From: Pseudolabrys sp. FHR47
GTDB lineage: Bacteria > Pseudomonadota > Alphaproteobacteria > Rhizobiales > Xanthobacteraceae
Length of the DNA stretch: 64,000 nucleotides
Direction: 5' to 3'
Assembly (NCBI RefSeq): GCF_005153485.1
Contig: NZ_CP039740.1
Location: 1,181,001-1,245,000 of the forward strand
Position 1 is the first letter of the stretch. Every line of letters starts with the position of its first letter. Made by a program: the position numbers and the translations under genes. Of the stretch, positions 9,267 to 17,979 are shown piece after piece. Under the pieces are notes generated by a model. That model saw only the letters and a list, made by a program, of their open reading frames with translations, did not search any database and was not told the DNA's origin.

Positions 9267-11306
9267 CTATTTGCCCAATTTCTGCATCGCCGCTTCGGCA
9301 ATGGCCTCTGCGGTAATGCCGAATTTCTTGTAGAGTTCCTTGTAGGGCGCGCTCGCGCCGAAGCTCGACATGCCCACGAAAGCGCCGTCATTGCCGATGA
9401 TGGCATCCCAGCCCTGACGCACGCCGGCCTCGACGCCAATCCTGATGGGCGCGTCACCAATGATGGCGCGGCGCTTGGCCTCAGGCTGCGCGGCGAGAAG
9501 TTCGAAGCACGGCACCGATACGACGCGGGCGGCGACGCCCTTTTCGGCGAGCAACTTGGCGCCATCGACGGCGATTGATACTTCCGAACCGGTGGCGAAG
9601 ATCGACACCTGCGCCTTGCCGCCGGCGGCATGGATTTCATAGGCGCCGTCGGCGCAGCGGTTGGCGCCGAGGAAGTCCTTCGACAGTTGCGGCAGGTTCT
9701 GGCGGGTCAGCGCCAGCACGCTCGGGCCATGCGCATTCTCGAGCGCCAGCTGCCAGCACTCCACGGTCTCGACCGCATCGCAGGGACGGAACACCAGCAT
9801 GTTCGGGATCGCGCGCAGCGCGGCCAGGTGCTCGACCGGCTGATGGGTCGGGCCGTCCTCGCCGAGGCCGATCGAGTCATGCGTCATGACGTGGATGGCG
9901 CGTGCATGCATCAGCGCCGCAAGCCGCATCGCCGGACGGGCGTAATCGGAGAATACCAGGAACGTGCCGGAATAAGGGATGACGCCGCCATGCAGCGTCA
10001 TGCCGTTCATCGCGGCGGCCATGCCGTGTTCGCGGATGCCGTAGTGAACGAAGCGGCCGCTGTAGTCCGCCGCCGAAAACGTCTTCTGTGTCTTGGCGCG
10101 GGTGTTGTTCGAGCCGGTGAGGTCGGCCGAGCCACCGATCATCTCCGGCACCGCCGGCACCAGGGTCTCCAGCGCGAACTCGGAGGCGGTGCGCGTGGCG
10201 ATTTCCTTGGGCGTGGCGGTGAGGCTTTCCTTCACCGCCTTCACCGCGGCATCGAGCGACGCCATCGGCAATTCACCGTTCATGCGGCGGGTGAATTCGG
10301 CGCGCTTGTCGGCATCGAGCGCGGCAAAGCGCTTGTCCCAGTCGGCGTGCGCGGCCTTCGAGCGCTCGCCGGCCTTGCGCCAGTCCTTGAGGATGTCGGC
10401 CGGGATTTCGAACGGCGGCGAGGTCCAGCCCAGCGCTTCGCGGGTACCCTTGATGTCGTCGGCACCGAGCGGCGAACCGTGCGACGACGACTTGCCGGCC
10501 TTGCTCGGCGAGCCGAAACCGATGGTGGTGCGGCAGGCGATCATCACGGGCTTGTCGGAGGACTGCGCCTTGGCCAGCGCATCCGCGATTTGTTTGTGGT
10601 CGTGACCGTCGATGCGCCAGGCATTCCAGCCGCAGGCCTCGAAACGCTTCACCTGATCGACCGAGTCGGCGAGCGTCAGCGGGCCGTCGATGGAAATGCC
10701 GTTGTCATCGAACAGCACAATCAGCTTGTTGAGCTTGAGATGGCCGGCGAGCGCGATGGCTTCGTGCGAAATTCCTTCCATCAGGTCGCCGTCGGAGGCG
10801 AGCACGTAGGTCTTGTGGTTGGCGACCGTGTCGCCGAACACGGCGGCCATGTGCCTCTCGGCCATTGCCATGCCGACCGCGGTGGCGATGCCCTGGCCGA
10901 GCGGGCCGGTGGTGGTCTCGACGCCCTCGGTGATGAAGTTTTCCGGATGGCCCGGCGTCTTCGAGCCGAGTTGGCGGAAGCGCTTGATATCCTCGATCGT
11001 CACCGACGAATAGCCGGTGAGATAGAGCAGGGCGTACATCAGCATCGAGCCGTGGCCGGCCGACAGCACAAAGCGGTCGCGATCAGGCCACTTCGGCGCC
11101 GCCGGGTCGAATTTCAGGAACTGCGTAAATAGCACCGTGGCGATGTCTGCGGCGCCCATGGGCAGGCCGGGGTGCCCGGAATTGGCCTGCTGGACGGCGT
11201 CCATCGCCAGCGCCCGGATCGCGTTGGCCATCGGCGAGGTGACGCCGACCGGATGCACGGCACGATCTGGATGAGTCGCGGCGGCGGAAGCAGTAGGTGC
11301 TGACAT
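9267..11306 (-). CDS. tkt: Transketolase
   Basis: A 679-residue, full-length transketolase. The thiamine-diphosphate domain carries [18 protein letters not shown], the cofactor motif [11 protein letters not shown] and [10 protein letters not shown]. The pyrimidine domain has [12 protein letters not shown] and [19 protein letters not shown]. It transfers two-carbon ketol units in the pentose-phosphate or Calvin pathways. It is the first gene of the reverse-strand cluster, so the promoter should lie in 11307-11500. An alternative start at the later Met ([10 protein letters not shown]) is possible, but the longer form fits family length. Confidence 0.96.
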   Translation of the reverse strand: MSAPTASAAATHPDRAVHPVGVTSPMANAIRALAMDAVQQANSGHPGLPMGAADIATVLFTQFLKFDPAAPKWPDRDRFVLSAGHGSMLMYALLYLTGYSSVTIEDIKRFRQLGSKTPGHPENFITEGVETTTGPLGQGIATAVGMAMAERHMAAVFGDTVANHKTYVLASDGDLMEGISHEAIALAGHLKLNKLIVLFDDNGISIDGPLTLADSVDQVKRFEACGWNAWRIDGHDHKQIADALAKAQSSDKPVMIACRTTIGFGSPSKAGKSSSHGSPLGADDIKGTREALGWTSPPFEIPADILKDWRKAGERSKAAHADWDKRFAALDADKRAEFTRRMNGELPMASLDAAVKAVKESLTATPKEIATRTASEFALETLVPAVPEMIGGSADLTGSNNTRAKTQKTFSAADYSGRFVHYGIREHGMAAAMNGMTLHGGVIPYSGTFLVFSDYARPAMRLAALMHARAIHVMTHDSIGLGEDGPTHQPVEHLAALRAIPNMLVFRPCDAVETVECWQLALENAHGPSVLALTRQNLPQLSKDFLGANRCADGAYEIHAAGGKAQVSIFATGSEVSIAVDGAKLLAEKGVAARVVSVPCFELLAAQPEAKRRAIIGDAPIRIGVEAGVRQGWDAIIGNDGAFVGMSSFGASAPYKELYKKFGITAEAIAEAAMQKLGK

Positions 11307-11679
11307 GAAAAACGGCCCGTTTTGCGGGTTCGCATAGCACGCACGGCCCTTGAGTCAATGTGACGGGCGGTACAGCCATGTTCCGTGCACAGGGGCGGCA
11401 ATTCTCCGGGGCATATGTGGTGCCCGGCGTTGACGGGGGCTTCGCCCAGCCCGTAAGGTTCTTGTCCTAAGCAATTGCCCCGCAAGCATTTTCGGGCAGC
11501 GAACAAGATGGCCGCTTCGGGCGAACAGGCTTCGGACGAACAGGCTTCGGGCAAACACAATGGCCGCGCAGGCAGGATGGCGTGAGGTCGCAAGCTACGG
11601 CGAAAGGGGCGCGCAGGCGCCGGCTCCGCAGAGGGCGCGTAATGGATCGCCTTTGGGATCTCCCCATGGATCGCATCAC
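11307..11679. other. Divergent intergenic region with a 15-bp tandem repeat
   Basis: This 373-base gap between divergent tkt and the DUF4164 gene should hold the promoters of both. It contains three 15-bp tandem units at 11515-11559 (CTTCGGGCGAACAGG and two close copies). A 25-codon ORF (11507-11584, starting MAASGEQASDEQ) spans them but has no good ribosome site. I see no clear operator. Confidence 0.5.
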
Positions 11680-11958
11680 ATGACCGGCGAAGGCGGGCTC
11701 GACACGGCGGTGAAGCGGCTGGCGCTGGCGCTCGATGCGCTCGACGCCGCGGTCGAGCGCCGCCGCGAAGCCGATCGCAACGAAGATACACTCGCCGCTC
11801 AAGTGCAGTTGCTGGGTGCTGACCGTGCCCGGCTCGCCGACAAGCTAGACAACGAGACGGCGCTGGCGCGCGAACTGCGCGACGCCAGCCGGGACGTTGC
11901 GGCCCGGCTCGATCAGGCCATCGCCGAGGTCCAGGCCCTGCTCGGGGAAGGTGAGTGA
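11680..11958 (+). CDS. DUF4164-family small coiled-coil protein
   Basis: A 92-residue protein starting at the ATG at 11680. It is almost entirely a helical coiled coil (about residues 8-88) with many Leu, Arg, Asp and Ala heptads and no cysteine. A short DUF4164 protein directly before zapA is the standard arrangement in Rhizobiales. Its stop overlaps the zapA start (TGATG), so the two are translationally coupled and probably both work at the division ring or a related structure. The biochemical role is unknown. Longer starts upstream run through the intergenic repeats and are unlikely. Confidence 0.75.
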   Translation: MTGEGGLDTAVKRLALALDALDAAVERRREADRNEDTLAAQVQLLGADRARLADKLDNETALARELRDASRDVAARLDQAIAEVQALLGEGE

Positions 11959-12347
11959 TGGGCACGGTGAACGCGACCATCGCCGGCCGCCAATTCCGCC
12001 TCGCCTGCGAAGATGGGCAGGAGCCGCACCTTCAGGCGTTGGCCAAGGACATCGACCAGCGCATCATCGATCTGCGCGCGCGCTTCGGCGAAATCGGCGA
12101 CACGCGTCTGACCGTGATGGCGGCGCTGATGGTGGCCGACGAAAACTCCGAACTGACGCGCAAGCTTCGCCTGCTTGAGGAAGAAGTGGCGGCGCTGCAG
12201 GATGCCCGCGTGGTGGCGGCCGACCGCGCCAAGGCTGCGTCCGATGCCGTGGTTGGCGCCTTCAACTCCGCCGCCGAGCGGCTTGAAGGCATTACCCGCA
12301 AGCTCAACCACTCTCTGCCCGCCGGCACAGGCGTCGGGATCGGTTGA
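11958..12347 (+). CDS. zapA: Cell division protein ZapA
   Basis: A 129-residue ZapA. The N-terminal globular part begins TVNATIAGRQFRLACEDGQEP and is followed by LQALAKDIDQRI and a long coiled coil (about 60-105, MAALMVADENSELTRKLRLL). ZapA bundles FtsZ filaments and stabilises the Z ring. I use the ATG at 11958, whose A overlaps the TGA of the previous gene; a GTG one codon earlier is also possible. Downstream comes the 6S RNA gene, the same order as in many proteobacteria (zapA-ssrS-fau). Confidence 0.9.
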   Translation: MGTVNATIAGRQFRLACEDGQEPHLQALAKDIDQRIIDLRARFGEIGDTRLTVMAALMVADENSELTRKLRLLEEEVAALQDARVVAADRAKAASDAVVGAFNSAAERLEGITRKLNHSLPAGTGVGIG

Positions 12348-12458
12348 GGCGTTTCAGGCGGCTGCCGTTAACCAGAGGCTGGAACCCGCGGCCAAGGTAA
12401 CCATTGCGGGCCAAACGGTATTATTCAGCAGTTCCGATAAAACTGCATAAGTCATTTT

Positions 12459-12474
12459 TTAACGGCTTGTTAGC
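12459..12474 (+). promoter_or_regulatory. Near-consensus CtrA-type box
   Basis: TTAA-CGGCTTG-TTAGC matches the alphaproteobacterial CtrA box TTAA-N7-TTAAC with one mismatch. It lies 49 bases before the start of the 79-residue ORF and after zapA. This is weaker evidence than the exact boxes at 16453 and 61149. Confidence 0.35.
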
Positions 12475-12522
12475 TACAGGCTATCGCGTTGGTTGTTCCG
12501 GCCCCCTCCGAAGGTCGCCGCG

Positions 12523-12762
12523 ATGGAATGCCCCATGGACTGCAACTGCATCCGGGTCCGGCCCGGCCCCCGAGCGGGCTGGCTGATCGAGGGTGGCGCC
12601 CGGGAAATGGGCCCGTATTACTGCCGCGACCTGGCCTTGCGTGTCGCTATCACCGAAGCCTTGTCGGTCAGACGGGCCGGCCGATCCGCCCATATCGAAG
12701 TTGAAAACAGTGACGGCGTGACCGTAGCCAGACGCTGCCTGTGCGCGAGTTTCGAGTCTTAG
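12523..12762 (+). CDS. Small Cys-containing hypothetical protein
   Basis: A 79-residue ORF between zapA and the 6S RNA gene. It begins MECPMDCNCIRVRPGPRAGW and ends with a CLCASFES tail, so it has five cysteines in two clusters (residues 3, 7 and 9 near the N-terminus and two near the end) plus one central Cys (YYCRDL). The composition and GC-rich third positions suggest a real gene. The clustered cysteines hint at metal binding, but no known zinc-finger spacing is met. I do not recognise the family. Confidence 0.5.
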   Translation: MECPMDCNCIRVRPGPRAGWLIEGGAREMGPYYCRDLALRVAITEALSVRRAGRSAHIEVENSDGVTVARRCLCASFES

Positions 12763-12819
12763 ACGTCCGTCCGGGGAGTCGCTGGCGCCGGGGTGGCCAA
12801 GCCACTACATTGATTTGGC

Positions 12820-12968
12820 GGGGCTGCGAGGTGCGTGGGGGACACATTCCCCGGGGCCTTACGATCCTCAAGGGAGCTGTCCCTGGCCAGGCCCGTGGGC
12901 TTGGTCACATGGCGCCCACCTACTTCTGTAGGTTCCCGGGATCACACTCTCACGGCCATTGCGGCTCC
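12820..12968 (+). ncRNA. ssrS: 6S RNA
   Basis: 6S RNA folds to imitate an open promoter and holds sigma70 RNA polymerase in stationary phase. A GGGGCTGCGA segment at 12820-12829 pairs with TTGCGGCTCC at 12959-12968 (allowing G-U) to form the closing stem of a roughly 150-nt RNA. The interior can form a long interrupted hairpin (CAAGGGAGCTGTCCCTGG and GGGCGCC-type helices) around a central bubble. The location between zapA and the 5-formyl-THF cyclo-ligase gene is the conserved position of ssrS in proteobacteria. Exact ends are estimates; the identification rests on position plus fold. Confidence 0.78.
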
Positions 12969-12984
12969 GCACTTCATCCCTTTG

Positions 12985-13806
12985 TTAGGCCTTCGGCCCG
13001 AGACTGTTGTTCACAGCAGCCAGGATGGCGCCGTTGATCGCGACGTAAAGATCGTCCGAGACGCGTTGATATTCGATGTCGGCCGCCCCCTCGAAGCCCA
13101 TGTCGTTCCAGCTCCCCATTCCGCCGAACACCCAGGCGCATTCGGCCGCCTGCAGCAGATTGGCGGCACGCGGCGCCAGTATTTGCATGTAAGAGTCCAG
13201 GGGATAAGCGGGGCGGCCCGGCGGAGCGGCGAGGCACTTCAACGCCGTTTCAAACGTGTCGATGAAATTGTCCAAATGGCCCTGCCGCTTGGCAAAGGAT
13301 CGTATGGCAACAAGCGCGCGTTCGAGTTCGTCGCTGGCTGCGGCGAGATCGGGCGGCTGATGCGGCGGACCGGGCGACGTGTCGATACATCCGTAAGTCA
13401 CCCGCCAGATTTTGTCGTCGGAGGCATGGCGCTCGCCGGCTTCCCAGCGCGCGATCCATTTCTGACGGATATTGCCAGGCAGCTCGATCTCCAGTGCCCA
13501 ATCGCCGCCACCGCCGGCGAAGGCTGTGGCGATACGTTCCGCAAGCGGTTCGTCGTCTCGCGGTCCCAATGTGAGGGCGGCGCCGACGGCCCGCTCCTCG
13601 AAGAGGCTTTCGATCCACAAGTCGGGCGTCGCGGCCACGATCGATTCTTGCCACTCGCCGGAAGGATTTTCCTCGAGTGTTACGAACGAGATCGACCGAC
13701 AAAATCTGTAGGCTGCGTGGTCGGGCGCAACGCGCAGCTTGTTCCCTGCGAGCGCAGCATTGACGTCGCAGGCCAGCGCAATAAGTTGAAAAAGTTCGCC
13801 GTTCAC
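12985..13806 (-). CDS. Hypothetical protein, 273 residues
   Basis: A reverse-strand gene between the 6S RNA and the cyclo-ligase gene. The frame stays open back to 14172, but that part runs antisense through the cyclo-ligase gene; I place the start at the GTG at 13806 (VNGELFQLIALACDV). The sequence looks like a soluble, tryptophan-rich protein (WIARWEAGERHASDDKIWRV, CAWVFGGMGSWNDMGFEG) without signal peptide or membrane segment. I do not recognise the family. It is divergent from the cyclo-ligase gene and ends 17 bases from the 6S RNA 3' end. Confidence 0.62.
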   Translation of the reverse strand: MNGELFQLIALACDVNAALAGNKLRVAPDHAAYRFCRSISFVTLEENPSGEWQESIVAATPDLWIESLFEERAVGAALTLGPRDDEPLAERIATAFAGGGGDWALEIELPGNIRQKWIARWEAGERHASDDKIWRVTYGCIDTSPGPPHQPPDLAAASDELERALVAIRSFAKRQGHLDNFIDTFETALKCLAAPPGRPAYPLDSYMQILAPRAANLLQAAECAWVFGGMGSWNDMGFEGAADIEYQRVSDDLYVAINGAILAAVNNSLGPKA

Positions 13807-13888
13807 GGGCCAATCTCGGGTTTTGACAGTCTCGCCCCGCAGCGGGGAGGGCGATAGCGTACACCGGAACGAGGGGATATAACGCGCC

Positions 13889-14479
13889 GTGACCGCTTCA
13901 TCGTCAGATTCCCCAGTTGCCGCGAGCAAGAGCGATTTGCGCGCCGCCACGCTCGCGAAGCGCGACGCCATGGCGGCCGCGGAGCGGCAGGCGGCGGCTG
14001 AAACTTTGGCAGCACGCGGGCTGCCAATCGCGGTGAAACCGGGCGCGATTGTCTCCGGCTTCATGCCGATGAAGACCGAGATCAATCCGCTGCCTTTGCT
14101 GCGCAAGCTGGTGGGCGAGGGGGCGAAGCTGGCGCTGCCCTGCATCGACGGGCGCGGCAAGCCGCTGATCATGCGCGCCTATCGCTTCGGCGATACGTTC
14201 AAGTCCGGCCAGTGGGGCATTCGCGAGCCCATGCCCGAGGCGCCCGAAGTGAAGCCCGACATTCTTCTGGTGCCGCTCGTCTGTTTCGACCGCAGCGGCC
14301 AGCGCATCGGCTACGGCGCCGGCTACTACGATCGGACCATTGCGAATTTGCGCGCGACCAAGCCAATAACGACCATCGGCATTGCCTTTGCGATGCAGGA
14401 AATACCGCAGGTGCCAGCTACGGAGCACGACGAGCGGCTCGATTTCGTGCTAACGGAAAAAGAAGTTATCGCGTTTTGA
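13889..14479 (+). CDS. fau: 5-formyltetrahydrofolate cyclo-ligase
   Basis: A 196-residue protein of the 5-FTHF cyclo-ligase family. It starts at a GTG and shows SGFMPMKTEINPLPLLRKL, LPCIDGRGKPL and the signature DRSGQRIGYGAGYYDRTIANL near residue 137, then DERLDFVLTEKEV at the end. The enzyme turns 5-formyl-THF into 5,10-methenyl-THF using ATP. Its coupling with an upstream 6S RNA gene is widely conserved, although here an opposing gene lies between them. The metallophosphoesterase gene follows 10 bases later and is probably in the same operon. Confidence 0.92.
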   Translation: MTASSSDSPVAASKSDLRAATLAKRDAMAAAERQAAAETLAARGLPIAVKPGAIVSGFMPMKTEINPLPLLRKLVGEGAKLALPCIDGRGKPLIMRAYRFGDTFKSGQWGIREPMPEAPEVKPDILLVPLVCFDRSGQRIGYGAGYYDRTIANLRATKPITTIGIAFAMQEIPQVPATEHDERLDFVLTEKEVIAF

Positions 14480-14489
14480 AAGCAGGCTG

Positions 14490-15320
14490 ATGCGACTGTT
14501 ATTTATCGGCGACATTGTCGGGCGCGCGGGGCGTGCGATCGTTCAGGACAAGCTGCCCGGACTGGTGCGTGACTGGAAACTCGATCTGGTCGTTATCAAT
14601 GGCGAAAACGCCGCCGGTGGCTTTGGTATCACCGAGACGATCTATCACGAACTCGTCGACGCCGGCGCCGACGCCATCACGCTCGGCAACCACTCCTGGG
14701 ATCAGCGCGAGGCGCTGGTGTTCATCGAACGCGCGCCGCGTCTCATCCGCCCGGTGAATTACCCGAAAGGGGCGCCGGGCCGCGGCGCGGCTTTGGTCGA
14801 CGCCAAGAACGGCAAGCGCGCGCTGGTCATCAATGTCATGGGCCGCATCTTCATGGACCCGCTTGACGATCCCTTCGCCGCCGTCGAGCGTGAAATCGCC
14901 GCCTGTCCCTTGCGCGAGGCGGCCGACGCCATCGTCGTCGACATCCATTGCGAGGCCTCGAGCGAGAAGCAGGCCATGGGCTATTTCTGCGACGGCCGCG
15001 CCTCGCTTGTCGTCGGCACGCACACCCATGTGCCGACCGCCGATCATCGCATCATGCCGGGCGGCACCGCCTTCATGACCGATGCCGGCATGACCGGCGA
15101 TTATGACAGCGTCATCGGCATGACGAAGGACGAGCCGCTCACGCGCTTTCTGCGCAAGATTCCCGGCTCCAAGTTCGAACCCGCCGCCGGGCCCGCGACC
15201 TTGTCCGGCATCGCTGTCGAGACCGACGACAAGACGGGACTTGCGGTTCGGGTGTCGGCGGTGCGGATCGGCGGGCTGCTCGATCCGGCGACGCCCACGT
15301 TTTGGGCATCGGCGAAATAG
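14490..15320 (+). CDS. TIGR00282-family metallophosphoesterase (YmdB-like)
   Basis: A 276-residue calcineurin-like phosphoesterase of the YmdB/TIGR00282 group. The metal ligands are in FIGDIVGRAG (Asp8), INGENAAGGFG, LGNHSWD, VDIHCEASSEK and GTHTHVPTADH. Bacillus YmdB has phosphodiesterase activity on 2',3'-cyclic nucleotides; activity here is inferred. The gene starts 10 bases after the cyclo-ligase gene, a pairing common in alphaproteobacteria. No signal peptide, so it is cytoplasmic. Confidence 0.9.
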   Translation: MRLLFIGDIVGRAGRAIVQDKLPGLVRDWKLDLVVINGENAAGGFGITETIYHELVDAGADAITLGNHSWDQREALVFIERAPRLIRPVNYPKGAPGRGAALVDAKNGKRALVINVMGRIFMDPLDDPFAAVEREIAACPLREAADAIVVDIHCEASSEKQAMGYFCDGRASLVVGTHTHVPTADHRIMPGGTAFMTDAGMTGDYDSVIGMTKDEPLTRFLRKIPGSKFEPAAGPATLSGIAVETDDKTGLAVRVSAVRIGGLLDPATPTFWASAK

Positions 15321-15449
15321 GCTTCGATGGAGTCCCTGAATGGATTCCATCAAGTAATTTCAAGAGAGCGTCGTCTTCCAACAAACTCGCATGCGCCCAT
15401 ATGCCTTTGACCGCCGCGTCGGCGGGGCACAGCATTGGAAGGGCGATCC

Positions 15450-16445
15450 ATGTTTGACGAATCCATCGGCGGCCTGAAGCTTTCGCGTCGTGACCTGATT
15501 GCAGGCTCCGCCGCGGCGTCGGTCCTGGGACTGTTGGGCGGCAGTCGGGCGCTTGCCAAGGCGCCAATGATCAATGCAGCGGCGCCTGCCGTCTATCGCT
15601 TCAAGATTGGCGCGTTCGAAGCGACGGTGGTCTCGGACGGCCCTCTGGCGATCGGCGAGGCGAAGCCGGAGCTGTTTCAAGGGCTGAGCAAGGAAACGAT
15701 CGACCGGACTTTATCGGACAACTTCCTGTCGCGATCGAACGTGACGCTCGAACAGAATGCCCTCGTCGTCAATACCGGCGACAAGCTGGTGCTGTTCGAT
15801 GCGGGTGTCGGAGTTTCGCCGGCGTTCGGGCCATCGACTGGCCGGTTGATTGCCAACCTCAAGGCGGCCGGCATCGAACCCGAAGCGATCGACGCGGTCG
15901 TCATAACGCACGCGCATCCGGATCATTGCTGGGGTCTTGGGGCCGGCGCCGCCTTTCGATTCCCGAACGCGCAGGTCTATCTGTCGCAGGGGGACTTCGA
16001 ATTCTGGACAGACGAGGCCAAGCGCTCGATGCCGTTCATCGGCGGCTTCATTGATCCGACGCGCGCGGTGCTGTTGCCGCTCCGCGAGCGCATGATTTTC
16101 GTCAAGGACGGACAGGAGATCTTGCCGGGCATTCAGGCGATGGCGACGCCGGGCCATACCGTGGGCCATACGTCCTATGTGGTCTCTTCGCAGGGCCAGT
16201 CAATCCTGAACACGGCGGACCTCGCTCACCATTTCGTGCTGGTGATGGAGAATCCGAAGGTGAAATTCGGCTTTGACACCGACCCGGCGCAAGGTGCCGA
16301 CACGCGGATCCGTGTCTTCGACATGGTCGCCGCCGGCAAGATGCCGATCATCGCCTATCATTTCCCGTGGCCCGGCATCGGCCACGTGGTCAAGCACGGC
16401 GACGGTTATCGCTACATAGCCACTCCGATGCTGACGGCGTTGTGA
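15450..16445 (+). CDS. Tat-exported metallo-beta-lactamase-fold hydrolase
   Basis: A 331-residue zinc hydrolase. A twin-arginine signal (LSRRDLIAGSAAASVLG, Arg13-Arg14, cleavage near SRALA-KA) shows export as a folded protein. The MBL zinc motif THAHPDH is at about 154-160, with further ligands in TPGHTVGHTSY and NTADLAHH. The closest functional relatives are quorum-quenching lactonases and similar periplasmic hydrolases, but the substrate is not visible. I chose the ATG at 15450 because GGAAGG lies just before it; a TTG at 15435 is also in frame. It appears to be a single-gene unit. Confidence 0.85.
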   Translation: MFDESIGGLKLSRRDLIAGSAAASVLGLLGGSRALAKAPMINAAAPAVYRFKIGAFEATVVSDGPLAIGEAKPELFQGLSKETIDRTLSDNFLSRSNVTLEQNALVVNTGDKLVLFDAGVGVSPAFGPSTGRLIANLKAAGIEPEAIDAVVITHAHPDHCWGLGAGAAFRFPNAQVYLSQGDFEFWTDEAKRSMPFIGGFIDPTRAVLLPLRERMIFVKDGQEILPGIQAMATPGHTVGHTSYVVSSQGQSILNTADLAHHFVLVMENPKVKFGFDTDPAQGADTRIRVFDMVAAGKMPIIAYHFPWPGIGHVVKHGDGYRYIATPMLTAL

Positions 16446-16452
16446 GCCCCGG

Positions 16453-16468
16453 TTAACCTTTCGTTAAC
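16453..16468 (+). promoter_or_regulatory. CtrA binding box (exact consensus)
   Basis: TTAACCTTTCGTTAAC equals the CtrA consensus TTAA-N7-TTAAC with no mismatch, 24 bases before the start codon of the methyltransferase/pyruvyltransferase-like gene. CtrA is the master cell-cycle response regulator of alphaproteobacteria. Position so close to the start suggests a promoter overlapping the box. Confidence 0.7.
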
Positions 16469-16492
16469 CACGTTGATGTCCTCTCGGACATC

Positions 16493-17857
16493 ATGGCGCT
16501 TCACGTCAACGCAAATCTCGCGCTCAGGCTCGTGCACGACGAAGCGCGGCGGGTGGATGCGCGTTCACAGCCCGATCCGCGCGCGCAGCTTGCCGCGCAA
16601 TTCATCCCGGCCGGCGCTCGCATTCTCGATCTCGGCCACGGCGGCGGCGAGACCTTGCGCGACCTGGTGCCGTTCGGCTGCACTTATGAGGCGGTCGATC
16701 ATCTCGCGCACGGCAAGGGTTCGCTGATCCACAATCTCACCGGCGCCGAGTTTCCGACAAAGGCGGCGACCGAAACCGACTTGATCCTGATGCTCGGTGT
16801 GCTCGAGCATGTCGCCGATCTCGACAGCCTGTTCACGCATCTGCGCTTCTGCAAGCAGGACGCGATCGTCAGCTATTGCCCCACCGATCTCGTTGGTGGC
16901 GAAGCGCGCGCAGCGCGTGGTTTCGCCAACCACATGGGCTATGCCGAACTCATCCGACTGTTCGACCGCTACGGCTTCCGCATCGAATGCACGGCGCCGG
17001 TCTGCGACACCGAAATGATGTTCCGCCTGACGCCGACGGGGCGCCTGGCGGCGGTGGCTGCCTGTGACGTCGCGGTGATCTCGGAAAGCGACGCCTCCAA
17101 TTTCGGCGACCGTCTCGGCGTGCAGATGATCAACAACCTGCTGCCGGGCGAGGCGCGCATTCATCACATGACCTTCACCGGCCTGCGCGAGAGCCTCGCC
17201 ACCGCGCGCGAGAGCTACGATCTGGTCATCATCGGCGTCGGCAATGCGATGTTCCAGCCGCTGATCGGCGACGACATCCTGCGCATCCTGGCGCGCGCGA
17301 AATCCGCCATCGGGATCTTCGGTACTGCGTATCGCGAATTGATACCGCGACCGATGATCGATCGCGTCATCGACCGGCTCGATGTCTGGTACGCGCCTTA
17401 TGCCGACGATGTGATGCTGTATGGCCGCGGCCGCTCCAATGCCGTGCATCTCGGCGACTGGACCATCGGACAGTTTCCGCTGACCCGTTCCATGCTCGAC
17501 GAGCCATTGCAAATCGGTGCCAATATCGGCGCCGAAATTCCGCTCGACCGCACCATCGAGATGATCCAGCGCCACCGCAAGGTCTATTCGGCGCGGCTGC
17601 ATCCCTTGCTGTGTGCGCTGACCTCGGCCGAATACGTGGCTTATGCCGAGGAAGCCTCGGGCCAGATGCCGGGCATCGTTTCCGGCAAGTTCCGCTCGAT
17701 GCTGGTTGACGTGTTCGGCCGCAGCTATCCCGAGCGCGAGTTCTTCATGGTCGATGGCGACGCGGTCGCCCGCTACAAGGCCCGCGTCCACGCCAATGTC
17801 GCCGAGATGCGGACCCGGGTCGCGGCCATGCTGAGGAATGTGGCGGTGGCGGGCTGA
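16493..17857 (+). CDS. Two-domain protein: SAM methyltransferase plus pyruvyltransferase-like domain
   Basis: A 454-residue fusion. Residues 1-185 look like a class I SAM-dependent methyltransferase: ARILDLGHGGGETLRDL (42-58) is the SAM loop, TYEAVDHL is motif II, and LILMLGVLEHVADL is the post-I strand and helix. Residues 190-400 resemble a polysaccharide pyruvyl transferase or related GT-B-like fold: VISESDASNFGDRLG (195-209), DLVIIGVGNAM, IGIFGTAYREL, and SARLHPLLCALTSAEYVAYAE (366-386). Such proteins usually decorate surface polysaccharides. No glycosyltransferase cluster surrounds it. It has an exact CtrA box upstream, so cell-cycle control is likely. The second-domain assignment rests on motif resemblance only. 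Confidence 0.72.
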   Translation: MALHVNANLALRLVHDEARRVDARSQPDPRAQLAAQFIPAGARILDLGHGGGETLRDLVPFGCTYEAVDHLAHGKGSLIHNLTGAEFPTKAATETDLILMLGVLEHVADLDSLFTHLRFCKQDAIVSYCPTDLVGGEARAARGFANHMGYAELIRLFDRYGFRIECTAPVCDTEMMFRLTPTGRLAAVAACDVAVISESDASNFGDRLGVQMINNLLPGEARIHHMTFTGLRESLATARESYDLVIIGVGNAMFQPLIGDDILRILARAKSAIGIFGTAYRELIPRPMIDRVIDRLDVWYAPYADDVMLYGRGRSNAVHLGDWTIGQFPLTRSMLDEPLQIGANIGAEIPLDRTIEMIQRHRKVYSARLHPLLCALTSAEYVAYAEEASGQMPGIVSGKFRSMLVDVFGRSYPEREFFMVDGDAVARYKARVHANVAEMRTRVAAMLRNVAVAG

Positions 17858-17858
17858 C

Positions 17859-17903
17859 CGTCACCCGTCGAGGCTCGCTACGCTCGCTTCTCAGGGTGAC
17901 GGA
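17859..17903. repeat. Palindromic intergenic repeat (GTCACC...GGTGAC)
   Basis: CCGTCACCC...GGGTGACGG arms surround an inner CGAGGCTCGCTACGCTCG hairpin just after the methyltransferase stop. It could also end transcription. Confidence 0.6.
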
Positions 17904-17979
17904 GTGGGAGTTTATTTTCCCCGCCGCCCGGATTATATAGCCGCACCCATCAAACCCTCAGAACGCGCGATCAAGAGCC

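Noticed and set aside
13807-14172. N-terminal extension of the 273-residue gene to 14172
   Set aside because: It would run antisense through the well-supported cyclo-ligase gene, and the sequence there is low-complexity Ser/Ala/Arg.
16565-17791. 408-codon reverse frame opposite the methyltransferase fusion
   Set aside because: No recognisable domain, and the forward frame has clear methyltransferase motifs and a regulatory box.
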